Positions 56,222 through 64,000 of a stretch of 64,000 bases of DNA are shown here, piece by piece (position 1 is the stretch's first letter; each line of letters starts with the position of its first letter). The stretch comes from Salegentibacter sp. 24 (GTDB lineage: Bacteria > Bacteroidota > Bacteroidia > Flavobacteriales > Flavobacteriaceae). Below the pieces are notes generated by a model. That model was not told the DNA's origin, ran no database searches, and was given only the letters and a program-made list of their open reading frames with translations. A program made the position numbers and the translations under genes. The DNA is taken from contig NZ_SNWE01000018.1 in assembly GCF_004362395.1 (NCBI RefSeq), positions 1 to 64,000 on the forward strand. The letters are read 5' to 3'.

Positions 56222-56481
56222 GGCTGAACCTCATCAGCTTTTACCCTATACATTTTTTTATTGATAAAAAGATAATAAAAATTCACGCTTACAATTACGG
56301 CATTGGTAATAATTACCGGAATAGAATTGATTAAAATTCCATAGATAATAAAGAAAATACAGCCCAGACTATTTACTATTCTAAGATTTAAAATATTCTT
56401 CATCAAGAAAGAAATCGCTACGAAAAATGAGGCCAGATAACCTGTCCACTCCACAAAGCTTATTCCTAAAAATTCATTCAT
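56218..56481 (-). CDS. Small YgjV-like inner-membrane protein
   Basis: An 87-residue protein with three hydrophobic segments (TGYLASFFVAISFLM, IVNSLGCIFFIIYGIL, IPVIITNAVIVSVNFYYLF). It resembles the Imp-YgjV domain; flavobacterial homologues are sometimes mislabelled as uroporphyrinogen decarboxylase. Function unknown. Its stop overlaps that of ftsE. It lies downstream of typA on the same strand, separated by a terminator. Confidence 0.75.
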   Translation of the reverse strand: MNEFLGISFVEWTGYLASFFVAISFLMKNILNLRIVNSLGCIFFIIYGILINSIPVIITNAVIVSVNFYYLFINKKMYRVKADEVQP

Positions 56482-56505
56482 AACTCAAAATTCTTAAAAA
56501 TCAAA

Positions 56506-56528
56506 AGCCCATCACAAGGACGGGCTTT
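56506..56528 (-). terminator. Terminator of typA
   Basis: On the minus strand AAAGCCC, an 11-nt loop and GGGCTTT, followed by TGATTTTT. Located 46 nt after the typA stop. Confidence 0.75.
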
Positions 56529-56574
56529 ACTATTATAATTCTGAATAAAACATTTAGTTAAACCATATGTTTCA

Positions 56575-58374
56575 TTACACTATTTTATTTCTCTTTCGTT
56601 CGTTTTCAGTCAGATAGATTTTCCTAAGTCTTAGATGCTTTGGCGTAACTTCCACATATTCATCTTTCTGAATATATTCTAAAGCTTCCTCCAAAGAAAA
56701 CTTAAGTGCTGGTACAATCTTAGCTTTATCGTCGGCACCCGAAGAACGAACGTTCGAAAGCTTCTTAGTTTTAGTAATATTAACCGCCATATCATCCTGA
56801 CGTGAATTTTCACCAATCACCTGACCTTCATAAATTTCCTCTCCCGGATCTACGAAAAACTTTCCTCTATCCTGAAGTTTATCTATAGAATAAGGAATTG
56901 CCTTTCCTCTTTCCATAGAAATTAACGATCCATTTTGTCTTTGGGGAATGCCTCCTTTCAATGGCTGATATTCCTTAAATCGATGCGCCATAATAGCCTC
57001 TCCCGCTGTAGCAGTAAGCAACTGATTACGTAAACCAATAATCCCTCTGGAAGGAATCATAAACTGAATAATCATTCGTTCGCCACGAGTTTCCATGCTT
57101 AGCATTTCTCCCTTTCGCATAGTTACCATTTCCACAGCTTTTCCAGAAACTTCTTCAGGCAAATCTATAGTCAATTCTTCTACAGGTTCACATTTCTCAC
57201 CATCAATTTCTTTGATAATTACCTGTGGCTGACCAATTTGCAATTCGTAACCCTCTCTTCTCATTGTCTCGATCAAAACCGAAAGGTGCATTACTCCTCG
57301 ACCGTAAACTAAAAATTTATCTGCACTATCAGTTTCCTTTACCCTAAGGGCAAGATTTTTCTCCAGTTCCTTGGTAAGTCTTTCTTTTATATGCCTTGAA
57401 GTCACAAACTTTCCATCTTTTCCAAAGAAAGGAGAGTCGTTAATTGTGAAAAGCATACTCATGGTAGGTTCATCGATAGCGATGGTTTTTAAACCTTCTG
57501 GATTTTCAATATCAGCAACAGTATCACCAATTTCAAAACCTTCCAGACCAACGATGGCACAGATATCACCCGGTTGAACCTTTTCTACTTTTTTACGGCC
57601 TAAACCTTCAAAAATAAAAAGCTCTTTAATTCTTGTCTTTTTAATACTACCGTCACGCTTCACTAATGAAACTTGCATACCTTCCTTTAAGTTCCCTCGC
57701 TGCACCCTTCCAATAGCAATTCTTCCGGTAAAGGAAGAGAAGTCCAGGGAAGTAATAAGCATTTGTGGAGAACCCTCCTGAACTTTAGGCGATGGAATGT
57801 GTTCCAAAACCATATCAAGGAGCGGTTCAATATTTTCTGTTTTCACATCCGGATCGTCGCTCATCCAGTTGTTTAATGCAGAACCATAAACTGTTGGGAA
57901 ATCAAGTTGCCATTCCTCAGCACCGAGTTCAAACATGAGGTCAAAAACCTTTTCATGAACTTCATCTGGAGTACAGTTTGGCTTATCTACCTTATTCACT
58001 ACAACACATGGTTTTAGGCCAAGGTCAATAGCTTTTTGTAATACAAAACGGGTTTGTGGCATTGGACCTTCAAAGGCATCTACAAGCAGTAGTACCCCAT
58101 CGGCCATATTCAGTACTCGCTCTACTTCTCCGCCAAAATCGGCGTGACCAGGAGTATCTATAATATTGATTTTGGTGTCTTTATATACTACCGATACGTT
58201 TTTTGAGGTAATGGTAATACCACGTTCACGTTCCTGGTCATTATTGTCCAGGATAAGATCTCCTGTATTTTGGTTATCTCTGAACAAACGGCAGTGATAC
58301 ATAATTTTGTCTACCAGGGTAGTCTTACCGTGGTCTACGTGCGCGATAATCGCGATGTTTTTAATAGCTGTCAT
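56575..58374 (-). CDS. typA: Translational GTPase TypA/BipA
   Basis: Ribosome-associated GTPase involved in 50S assembly at low temperature and stress responses. The 599 residues show the G domain (G1 AHVDHGKTT at 11-19, G2 RGITI, G3 DTPGHADF, G4 NKVD), an EF-Tu-like domain 2, EF-G-like III and V domains and the TypA-specific C-terminal domain ([15 protein letters not shown]). A promoter TTG-N18-TACATTTG lies at 58399-58427. Confidence 0.97.
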   Translation of the reverse strand: MTAIKNIAIIAHVDHGKTTLVDKIMYHCRLFRDNQNTGDLILDNNDQERERGITITSKNVSVVYKDTKINIIDTPGHADFGGEVERVLNMADGVLLLVDAFEGPMPQTRFVLQKAIDLGLKPCVVVNKVDKPNCTPDEVHEKVFDLMFELGAEEWQLDFPTVYGSALNNWMSDDPDVKTENIEPLLDMVLEHIPSPKVQEGSPQMLITSLDFSSFTGRIAIGRVQRGNLKEGMQVSLVKRDGSIKKTRIKELFIFEGLGRKKVEKVQPGDICAIVGLEGFEIGDTVADIENPEGLKTIAIDEPTMSMLFTINDSPFFGKDGKFVTSRHIKERLTKELEKNLALRVKETDSADKFLVYGRGVMHLSVLIETMRREGYELQIGQPQVIIKEIDGEKCEPVEELTIDLPEEVSGKAVEMVTMRKGEMLSMETRGERMIIQFMIPSRGIIGLRNQLLTATAGEAIMAHRFKEYQPLKGGIPQRQNGSLISMERGKAIPYSIDKLQDRGKFFVDPGEEIYEGQVIGENSRQDDMAVNITKTKKLSNVRSSGADDKAKIVPALKFSLEEALEYIQKDEYVEVTPKHLRLRKIYLTENERKRNKIV

Positions 58375-58398
58375 ATAAGCGCCTCATTTTTAAGGCTG

Positions 58399-58427
58399 CA
58401 AATGTACGGCTTATTTTAAAGAAACAA
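58399..58427 (-). promoter_or_regulatory. Promoter of typA
   Basis: On the minus strand TTG (58425-58427), an 18-nt spacer and TACATTTG (58399-58406), 25 nt before the ATG. Confidence 0.5.
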
Positions 58428-58517
58428 GTATCAAATGCCACTTATTCAAAATAAAAAAGAGATAGTAAAATCTACTGTAAATCAACTAGTTAATTTATGC
58501 GGCAAGAGTATTCAAAA

Positions 58518-58715
58518 TCAAGGGGCAGGTTTTAACTTTCTGTAGAGGAAGAAACCAAAATAAATTATAGCAATGGAACCAAAACCTATTCCCAGTAAAG
58601 GCTCTTCCGGTCTTTGGTATATGAAGAACATAGTTGCAGCTGTCATTATTAGCGCATTAATAAGCAAGCGCTTAGGGGTATAATAATTTCTGAATTGTTC
58701 GATTAAACTTTGCAT
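58518..58715 (-). CDS. Small two-helix membrane protein
   Basis: A 65-residue protein with two hydrophobic segments (LINALIMTAATMFFIY and LGIGFGSIAIIYFGFFLY) joined by a short polar loop, and basic ends. Not recognised. It lies 39 nt downstream of the DinB gene on the same strand and may be co-transcribed. Confidence 0.6.
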   Translation of the reverse strand: MQSLIEQFRNYYTPKRLLINALIMTAATMFFIYQRPEEPLLGIGFGSIAIIYFGFFLYRKLKPAP

Positions 58716-58754
58716 ATCTATTTTTTTGCAAAGCTATGAATTTATCATCGATAT

Positions 58755-59240
58755 TTAATTTTCATCAGCTGATGGGCCATAGGTAGCAGGCACCGAAATA
58801 TTCAGTAATCTAAAATACACCCCTAATTGTGCCCTGTGATGCGGTAGTTGGTTCAGTACCATCATTCTAAGAACTGAATATTTAGGCATATCCATTAAAA
58901 CTTTTCCGCCCTGCATCATTTTCCAGTTTTTTTGATAATCTTTATCCGGTTTTCTTAGGGCTGCTTCTGCTTCAGAAGTGTTATTTAGCAAGACCTTAAG
59001 GATTTCCTCCATGGTATCAAAATCGGGCGATTTATAGTCCGTCATATCCATTTCATCCATTTCCATAGTAGCGGTGATCCAACTGGGGATCTCAGCCAGG
59101 TGATTTGCCAATTGTCGTATGCTCATCGATTTTTTATGCGGCCTCCATTCCATTTTGTCTTTAGGAATACGTTTTAAAAATTTTTCAGTAAGTACCACTT
59201 CATGTTGAAGTTCTGATATTAGAAGATTTTGCAGTTCCAT
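58755..59240 (-). CDS. DinB-family metal-binding protein
   Basis: A 161-residue DinB/YfiT-like four-helix protein. The three metal-binding His are visible: one in ISELQHEV or nearby, RQLANHLAEIPSWI and LPHHRAQLGVYFRLL. Many members act as thiol transferases (for example bacillithiol-S-transferases) but the role here is unknown. The C-terminal VPATYGPSADE is a common DinB ending. Confidence 0.87.
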   Translation of the reverse strand: MELQNLLISELQHEVVLTEKFLKRIPKDKMEWRPHKKSMSIRQLANHLAEIPSWITATMEMDEMDMTDYKSPDFDTMEEILKVLLNNTSEAEAALRKPDKDYQKNWKMMQGGKVLMDMPKYSVLRMMVLNQLPHHRAQLGVYFRLLNISVPATYGPSADEN

Positions 59241-59323
59241 TGATAAAAATTATTTAAGAAAATTACAACAAAAACTCATAGTATTTTCAGAAAAAGGAAC
59301 TCGGGAAAACACTCATTTTTGAA

Positions 59324-59354
59324 TTGTGGCACCGGCTTAATTCTGTTATATTTG
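59324..59354 (+). promoter_or_regulatory. Promoter of kdsA
   Basis: TTG (59324-59326), a 20-nt spacer and TATATTTG (59347-59354), 19 nt before the ATG. Confidence 0.7.
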
Positions 59355-59373
59355 TCATTGTAATACCCCGATT

Positions 59374-60192
59374 ATGAAACTTGAAAAAATCCCACGCATA
59401 CAGCATATCCATTCCGACAACTTTTTTTTACTTGCAGGTCCATGTGCTATCGAAGGCGAAGAAATGGCCCTTCGCATAACCGAAAAAGTAGTTGAAATCA
59501 CTAATAAATTAGAAATTCCCTATGTTTTTAAGGGTTCTTTTAAAAAAGCAAACCGCAGCCGAATTGATAGTTTCACAGGGATTGGAGATGAAAAAGCACT
59601 AAAGATTCTGAGAAAGGTTTCTGAAACTTTCGATATTCCTACCATAACTGATATCCATCAAGTTAGCGATGCAAAAATGGCTGCTGAATATGTAGATATT
59701 TTACAAATTCCAGCTTTTTTGGTTCGACAAACCGATTTGGTAGTTGCAGCTGCTGAAACCGGAAAAGTAGTCAACCTTAAAAAGGGACAATTCATGAGTC
59801 CCGAAAGTATGAAGCATGCGGTAACTAAAGTAACCGATTGCAATAACAGTCAAGTGATGGTTACCGATAGGGGTACCATGTTTGGCTATCAGGATATGAT
59901 TGTAGATTTTCGAGGAATTCCTACCATGCGTGAATTTGCGCCAACAGTTCTTGATGTCACCCATTCGCTGCAACAACCAAATCAGAGCAGTGGTGTTACC
60001 GGCGGAAGACCAGATATGATTGAAACTATTGCGCGTGCCGGAATTGTGAACCATGTAGATGGCTTATTTATTGAAACTCATTTTGATCCTGCAAATGCCA
60101 AAAGTGATGGCGCTAATATGCTAGATATCCGCTATTTGGAAAATTTATTGAGCAATTTAGTAGCCATAAGAAAAACAATAAATAAATTATAA
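59374..60192 (+). CDS. kdsA: KDO-8-phosphate synthase
   Basis: Condenses arabinose 5-phosphate and PEP to KDO-8-phosphate for lipopolysaccharide inner core. The 272 residues have the family length: LAGPCAIEGEEMAL, VFKGSFKKANRSRIDSFTG, DIHQVSDAKMAA, LQIPAFLVRQTDLVVAAA, NLKKGQFMSPE and HSLQQPNQSSGVTGG. DAHP synthase is less likely given the RSRIDSFTG and QQPN motifs. It is expressed from its own perfect promoter. Confidence 0.96.
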   Translation: MKLEKIPRIQHIHSDNFFLLAGPCAIEGEEMALRITEKVVEITNKLEIPYVFKGSFKKANRSRIDSFTGIGDEKALKILRKVSETFDIPTITDIHQVSDAKMAAEYVDILQIPAFLVRQTDLVVAAAETGKVVNLKKGQFMSPESMKHAVTKVTDCNNSQVMVTDRGTMFGYQDMIVDFRGIPTMREFAPTVLDVTHSLQQPNQSSGVTGGRPDMIETIARAGIVNHVDGLFIETHFDPANAKSDGANMLDIRYLENLLSNLVAIRKTINKL

Positions 60193-60519
60193 TAAAATAT
60201 TGTTTAGCTACTTAGTTTATTAGCTTACCCAATAGATTAATTGACATTACCATCTATGTTTTAAGTTGGTATTTAATAACTTGTCCGATCTGGTTCAGGA
60301 AACCGGCATGCCATAAAACCATTTTACATTATCAACCAGCTGGCACCCACAACATTATGACCCATATCGCATTTAAGCGACACTGGCTTAAATAAACAAA
60401 ACCTATAATTCTCTTAACAGGTCCTTTATTTGCTTAATTAAAAGTTAATATAAGGTAAGCATAAGTTTTTTCAATTTAAATTAAGTTTATTTGAAAATCT
60501 ACTAACCAAAAAAATCTAG
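60193..60519 (+). other. 327-nt gap with a hairpin before the BCCT module
   Basis: No coding sequence found. A perfect 8-bp hairpin ATTTAAGC-N7-GCTTAAAT lies at 60371-60393, and a weaker CTGGTT/AACCGG hairpin lies around 60290-60306. Neither has a U-tract, so a regulatory leader is possible. No known riboswitch consensus was recognised. No clear TAnnTTTG promoter was found close to the gene at 60520. Confidence 0.4.
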
Positions 60520-61674
60520 ATGAGAAACCAACCAATTTCAGAGGGTGTCTTCTCCTATAGCTCTATTTTAGCTGTTTTCTTCATGTTTTTTTTTATTCCT
60601 TTAAAGGCTCAGGAAAAACCAGAGGTTTCGGTTGGCGGAGCGCTTCGCTATAATTATAATTTATCTTCCTGGAAGGAAGGTCAAAAAAACCGGGGAGGTG
60701 ATTTTGGCTATGATATCTTCCGTATTAATTTTAATGCAGCATACAAAAAGGTTTACCTCAATGCCGAATATAGACTTTATGCTGATGCTTTCGGCGGTGG
60801 GGTACTAAAACAAGGTTGGATAGGCTATAGATTTAGTGATTTAAACGAAATTCAAATCGGTCTAACACAGGTCCCTTTTGGTATTCAACAATATAATTCT
60901 CATAATTGGTTTTTCAACCTCACTTATTATATGGGGTTAGAAGATGATCACGATATGGGTATTAAATATATTCATGCCGGCGAAAAATTTGAATATCATC
61001 TTGCGTTTTTCAAGAATGCTGAAGAACTGCAATTTGGCAGTAATACCGAAGCCTCTACCAGCCGTTATTCCTATGATGTGGTAGGTAGAAATAAAGAGGT
61101 CAACCAATTTAATGGAAAATTTGTTTACAAATTTGGTGAAATAGCAGCAAATAGATTAGGTGTGTCAGCACAATACGGGGGACTGTATAATTTGGATACC
61201 AAAAAAACTGGATATCATTATGGACTTGCCGCACACTATGAAATCACTCAAAATCGTTGGAATTTAAAAGCTCAGGCTTTAACAGCCCTGCATAACCCCA
61301 TCAATGCTGAAGGCCAAAGCAGGGAAGTTTTAAGCTTTGGTGCTTATGGTGCTCCTTACCAGGTAGCTGCCGATTTTAACTTATATTCCCTTGCAATTTC
61401 GAGAAATATTCCCGTAAATATAGGACCCATTTCAAATTTGGAATTCTATAATGATTTTGGTTATATGCAAAAACATAATAACCGTTTTACTGATTCCTAT
61501 ATGAACGTTACAGGAGTTCTAGTTACAGCCGGTCAGGTGTATACCTATATAGACTATGCTGCCGGATATAATCATTCCTGGTTAGGCGGTAATTTTGTTG
61601 ATGATTTTGCAGCGGGCAATCCAGATGCTAAATGGGAGGCAAGGTTCAATATCAATATTGGATATTATTTTTAA
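60520..61674 (+). CDS. Outer-membrane porin-like barrel
   Basis: A 384-residue exported protein: an extended signal peptide (SSILAVFFMFFFIPLKAQ), then amphipathic beta strands (VSVGGALRYNYNLSSW, YKKVYLNAEYRLYADAF, NEIQIGLTQVPFGIQQY, WEARFNINIGYYF at the end). The plan resembles phosphate-selective/OprP-like porins. It is followed 23 nt later by a BCCT transporter, so it may be the outer-membrane entry for the same osmolyte; this is an inference. Confidence 0.8.
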   Translation: MRNQPISEGVFSYSSILAVFFMFFFIPLKAQEKPEVSVGGALRYNYNLSSWKEGQKNRGGDFGYDIFRINFNAAYKKVYLNAEYRLYADAFGGGVLKQGWIGYRFSDLNEIQIGLTQVPFGIQQYNSHNWFFNLTYYMGLEDDHDMGIKYIHAGEKFEYHLAFFKNAEELQFGSNTEASTSRYSYDVVGRNKEVNQFNGKFVYKFGEIAANRLGVSAQYGGLYNLDTKKTGYHYGLAAHYEITQNRWNLKAQALTALHNPINAEGQSREVLSFGAYGAPYQVAADFNLYSLAISRNIPVNIGPISNLEFYNDFGYMQKHNNRFTDSYMNVTGVLVTAGQVYTYIDYAAGYNHSWLGGNFVDDFAAGNPDAKWEARFNINIGYYF

Positions 61675-61697
61675 TTTAATTTCTGAAAACCTATAAT

Positions 61698-63323
61698 ATG
61701 GCAAAGAAAGTTACCAGAAGTGATGAGAAAAAATCGATTTTCGGACTAGAAGTAAACGGTCCCGTATTTTTTATTTCGTCTTTTATCATTATTGTAAGTA
61801 TTGCACTGACGCTGATTTTTAAAGAACAGGCTGAAAGTGTATTCAGCAGTATTCAAACTACGGTAGCAAATAAAGCTGACTGGTTTTTTATTCTCTGTGT
61901 AAACATCTTTCTGGTATTCCTGGTCTACCTAGCCCTGGGTAAGTTTGGAAAAATGCGTATTGGGGGTCAAAATGCCAAGCCGGAATTTAAGACCCTATCC
62001 TGGTTTGCCATGTTATTTAGTGCCGGAATGGGAATTGGACTTTTATTCTTTAGTGTAGGAGAACCAATTATGCACTTTACTGCTCCACCTACGGCGGAAC
62101 CTGGAACTATAGCTGCTGCCAAGGAAGCTATGAATTTCACATTCCTACACTGGGGTTTTCACGCCTGGGGAGTTTATGCACTTGTGGGACTGGCGCTTTC
62201 CTATTTCACCTATTCCAGAGGTTTACCACTAACGATTCGGTCCATATTTTATCCATTCCTGGGTGATAAAATTTATGGGAAAATTGGAGATGCTATAGAT
62301 ATATTCGCCGTTCTAGCCACTTTGTTTGGGCTGGCAACCTCACTCGGGTTCGGGGTTCAACAAATTGCCTCAGGTCTCAATCATGTGTTTAGTGTTCCCA
62401 GTGGAATTACCACCCAGGTATTATTAATTGCTGGAATTACCTTGGTGGCCACAATTTCTGTAGTTTTAGGGGTAGACAAAGGGGTTAAATTCTTAAGTGA
62501 ATGGAATATGAGGGTCGCCTTATTATTGCTGGGACTCGCCATAGTTTTGGGTCCTACGGTGTTCATTTTTAGATCATTTGTAGAAAACACAGGAAGCTAT
62601 TTATTTAACTTCCTTGAAATTTCCACCTGGAGTGAAAGCTTTACTGGCGGATCCTGGCAAAACGACTGGACCGTATTTTATTGGGGTTGGTGGATCGGAT
62701 GGTCCCCTTTTGTAGGAATGTTTATCGCTCGTATATCCAAAGGGCGAACTATTAGAGAATTTATCTTAGGCGTGTTGCTGGTCCCTTCCCTGGTAACTTT
62801 CTTTTGGCTTTCCGCCTTTGGTAGTGTTTCTCTTGACCAGGCACTTAGCGGAGATATGAGTATAGTAAATGCGGTAAATGATGATATTGCTACTGCCCTG
62901 TTTGTTTTCTTTGAAGACTACCCGCTTTCTATGGTTATCAACGTAGTTGCAGTTATTCTTATCGCTGGTTTCTTTATTACCTCTTCCGATTCTGGATCGC
63001 TGGTTGTTGATAGTTTAACTTCGGGAGGGAAAATTGATGCCCCCGTGGGCCAACGAATCTTCTGGGCCGTAACCGAAGGTGCTGTAGCTGCAGTGTTACT
63101 AATTGGCGGGGGATTACAAGCACTACAAACGGCCACTATTGTCACCGGCTTACCCTTTGCGGTTATTTTACTGATTATGTGCTATTCCCTCTACAAAGGA
63201 TTGAAAGAAGACCTTGTAGAAATGAAAGATAAAAAAGAACAAAAGGAGATGGAAAACTATGAAGAAATCGTAAATGATATTGTCAAAAAAAGAAATCTCG
63301 GAAAAAATAAAGAACAAAACTAA
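61698..63323 (+). CDS. BCCT-family betaine/carnitine/choline transporter
   Basis: Sodium- or proton-coupled uptake of quaternary ammonium osmolytes. The 541 residues have twelve helices. The family signatures are clear: LFSAGMGIGLLFFSVGEPIMHF, FLHWGFHAWGVYALVGLALSY, and the aromatic substrate box in WTVFYWGWWIGWSPFVGMFIARISKGRTIREFI region. The C-terminus is a charged tail (KDKKEQKEMENYEEIVNDIVKKR), a typical osmosensing segment. It lies between the barrel gene and a universal stress protein, all in one direction. Confidence 0.95.
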   Translation: MAKKVTRSDEKKSIFGLEVNGPVFFISSFIIIVSIALTLIFKEQAESVFSSIQTTVANKADWFFILCVNIFLVFLVYLALGKFGKMRIGGQNAKPEFKTLSWFAMLFSAGMGIGLLFFSVGEPIMHFTAPPTAEPGTIAAAKEAMNFTFLHWGFHAWGVYALVGLALSYFTYSRGLPLTIRSIFYPFLGDKIYGKIGDAIDIFAVLATLFGLATSLGFGVQQIASGLNHVFSVPSGITTQVLLIAGITLVATISVVLGVDKGVKFLSEWNMRVALLLLGLAIVLGPTVFIFRSFVENTGSYLFNFLEISTWSESFTGGSWQNDWTVFYWGWWIGWSPFVGMFIARISKGRTIREFILGVLLVPSLVTFFWLSAFGSVSLDQALSGDMSIVNAVNDDIATALFVFFEDYPLSMVINVVAVILIAGFFITSSDSGSLVVDSLTSGGKIDAPVGQRIFWAVTEGAVAAVLLIGGGLQALQTATIVTGLPFAVILLIMCYSLYKGLKEDLVEMKDKKEQKEMENYEEIVNDIVKKRNLGKNKEQN

Positions 63324-63334
63324 AAACAGGCATT

Positions 63335-64000
63335 ATGGAAAAATTCAGTAACATTCTGGTTGCATTGGACCTTTCAGACATTGATGATTCTCTGATTAAG
63401 TATGCCTCTTTTCTGGCTGATAAATTAAAAGTCAAAAAGGTATATTTTGTACATAATATCAAGAAATATGAGATTTCTGCCCTTTTTGATGAGCAGCTAA
63501 AAGATATTAACCTGGATGAAATTATCGGGGACGAACTAAATGAAAAAGTTGAACAAAAGTTTGATAGTGAAGTTCAATGGGAAGTCCTTATTTCTGAAGA
63601 TCCTTATACCGAATCCTTAATTAATTATATCGCCAACAAATATTATATAGACCTGGTGATAGTGGGTAATAAGAACAGGAAAAAAGGAACTGGAATTATT
63701 AGCAACAAACTCCTTAGGTTGCTTAAATGTGATATTTTATCCGTGCCACGTAATTTTCATCCCGAGATTAAAACCATTTGGGCAGGCACTGATTTCTCAA
63801 GGGAATCCCGTAAAATTTTCAATATAGCTCAAATGCTTCAAGAGGCCACTTCAGCTCCCGTTACTGCTGCCCATGTCTATTCCGTACCAGTACAATTCTC
63901 ACCCTATTTACCAAAAGAAACTATGGCACCAAAAATAGAAAAACATGCCAGGGAAAAAGGAGAGAAATTCCTCAGTAAACTAAATTATAAAGGAACAGTA
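63335..64000 (+). CDS. Universal stress protein, tandem UspA domains (partial)
   Basis: The ORF starts at ATG 63335, 11 nt after the BCCT gene, and is open to the window end (222 codons, 3' end missing). The first UspA domain (about 1-145) begins FSNILVALDLSDIDDSLIKYASFLADKL and has a VIVGNKNRKKGTG-type nucleotide loop; a second domain starts about KTIWAGTDFSRESRKIFNIAQML. Tandem Usp proteins next to transporters often modulate them. It is presumably part of the osmolyte uptake operon. Confidence 0.88.
   Translation, partial: MEKFSNILVALDLSDIDDSLIKYASFLADKLKVKKVYFVHNIKKYEISALFDEQLKDINLDEIIGDELNEKVEQKFDSEVQWEVLISEDPYTESLINYIANKYYIDLVIVGNKNRKKGTGIISNKLLRLLKCDILSVPRNFHPEIKTIWAGTDFSRESRKIFNIAQMLQEATSAPVTAAHVYSVPVQFSPYLPKETMAPKIEKHAREKGEKFLSKLNYKGTV

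Overview
The window reads as chromosome of a marine-type Flavobacteriaceae (Bacteroidota); Gramella, Zunongwangia or Salegentibacter relatives are plausible, but the species cannot be fixed from sequence alone. Evidence: an AT-rich genome; repeated promoters of the Bacteroidota form TTG-N19/20-TAnnTTTG; few Shine-Dalgarno sequences; infC with a non-ATG start; a flavobacterial zeaxanthin cluster; a long NusB; a flavobacterial 'asparagine synthetase B'-like secreted protein; and many SPII lipoproteins. I see no phage, insertion sequence, CRISPR array or plasmid function. Most of the window is core genome in short operons.

Layout. 1-540 has no gene but two tandem leftward promoter units. 543-3785 is the translation operon thrS-infC-rpmI-rplT. 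3861-10799 runs leftward: YjbQ, a secreted GATase-like protein, dnaB, accA, an LptF/G permease and tgt. 10977-12830 is a transketolase split into two genes. 12953-16692 holds an outer-membrane barrel, an FKBP lipoprotein, an S4 RNA-binding protein, a methyltransferase, a PyrR-like phosphoribosyltransferase and aroK. 16818-17185 is a tRNA cluster (Lys-Lys-Leu). 17198-24302 is the pigment region: a leftward SDR-ALDH pair faces a CarH-like B12/light-type regulator followed by crtI-crtB-crtZ-crtY, enough to convert geranylgeranyl-PP to zeaxanthin if a CrtE acts from elsewhere.

24556-31424 is leftward: a TlpA-like thioredoxin, aconitase, a broken PLDc_N-type small membrane protein coupled to a MoxR ATPase, and two PpiC/SurA-type periplasmic folding factors. 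31525-39481 has a tiny membrane ORF, SRPBCC, Skp/OmpH, guaB, HMG-CoA lyase, LysE, pyrD, pepT, a YdeI-type protein and yajC. 39485-49128 has a DUF1573 lipoprotein, nusB, an amino-acid dehydrogenase, an ABC exporter, a PUR-domain protein, CsaA, two thiol peroxidase/redoxin proteins, a cyclophilin-FKBP fusion and a YtcJ-type amidohydrolase. 49206-60192 has a phosphate transporter, an outer-membrane barrel paired with a 1005-residue TPR protein, ftsE, small membrane proteins, typA, DinB and kdsA. 60520-64000 is a likely osmoadaptation module: outer-membrane barrel, BCCT betaine transporter and a universal stress protein cut by the window end.

Best leads: the CarH-like regulator with its repeat-rich divergent intergenic region; the AUA start of infC; a Tgt without its zinc cysteines; an amber codon inside the small membrane gene after moxR; the structured 130-nt element behind aconitase; and the left-edge tandem promoter units, which may belong to a stable RNA operon beyond the window.
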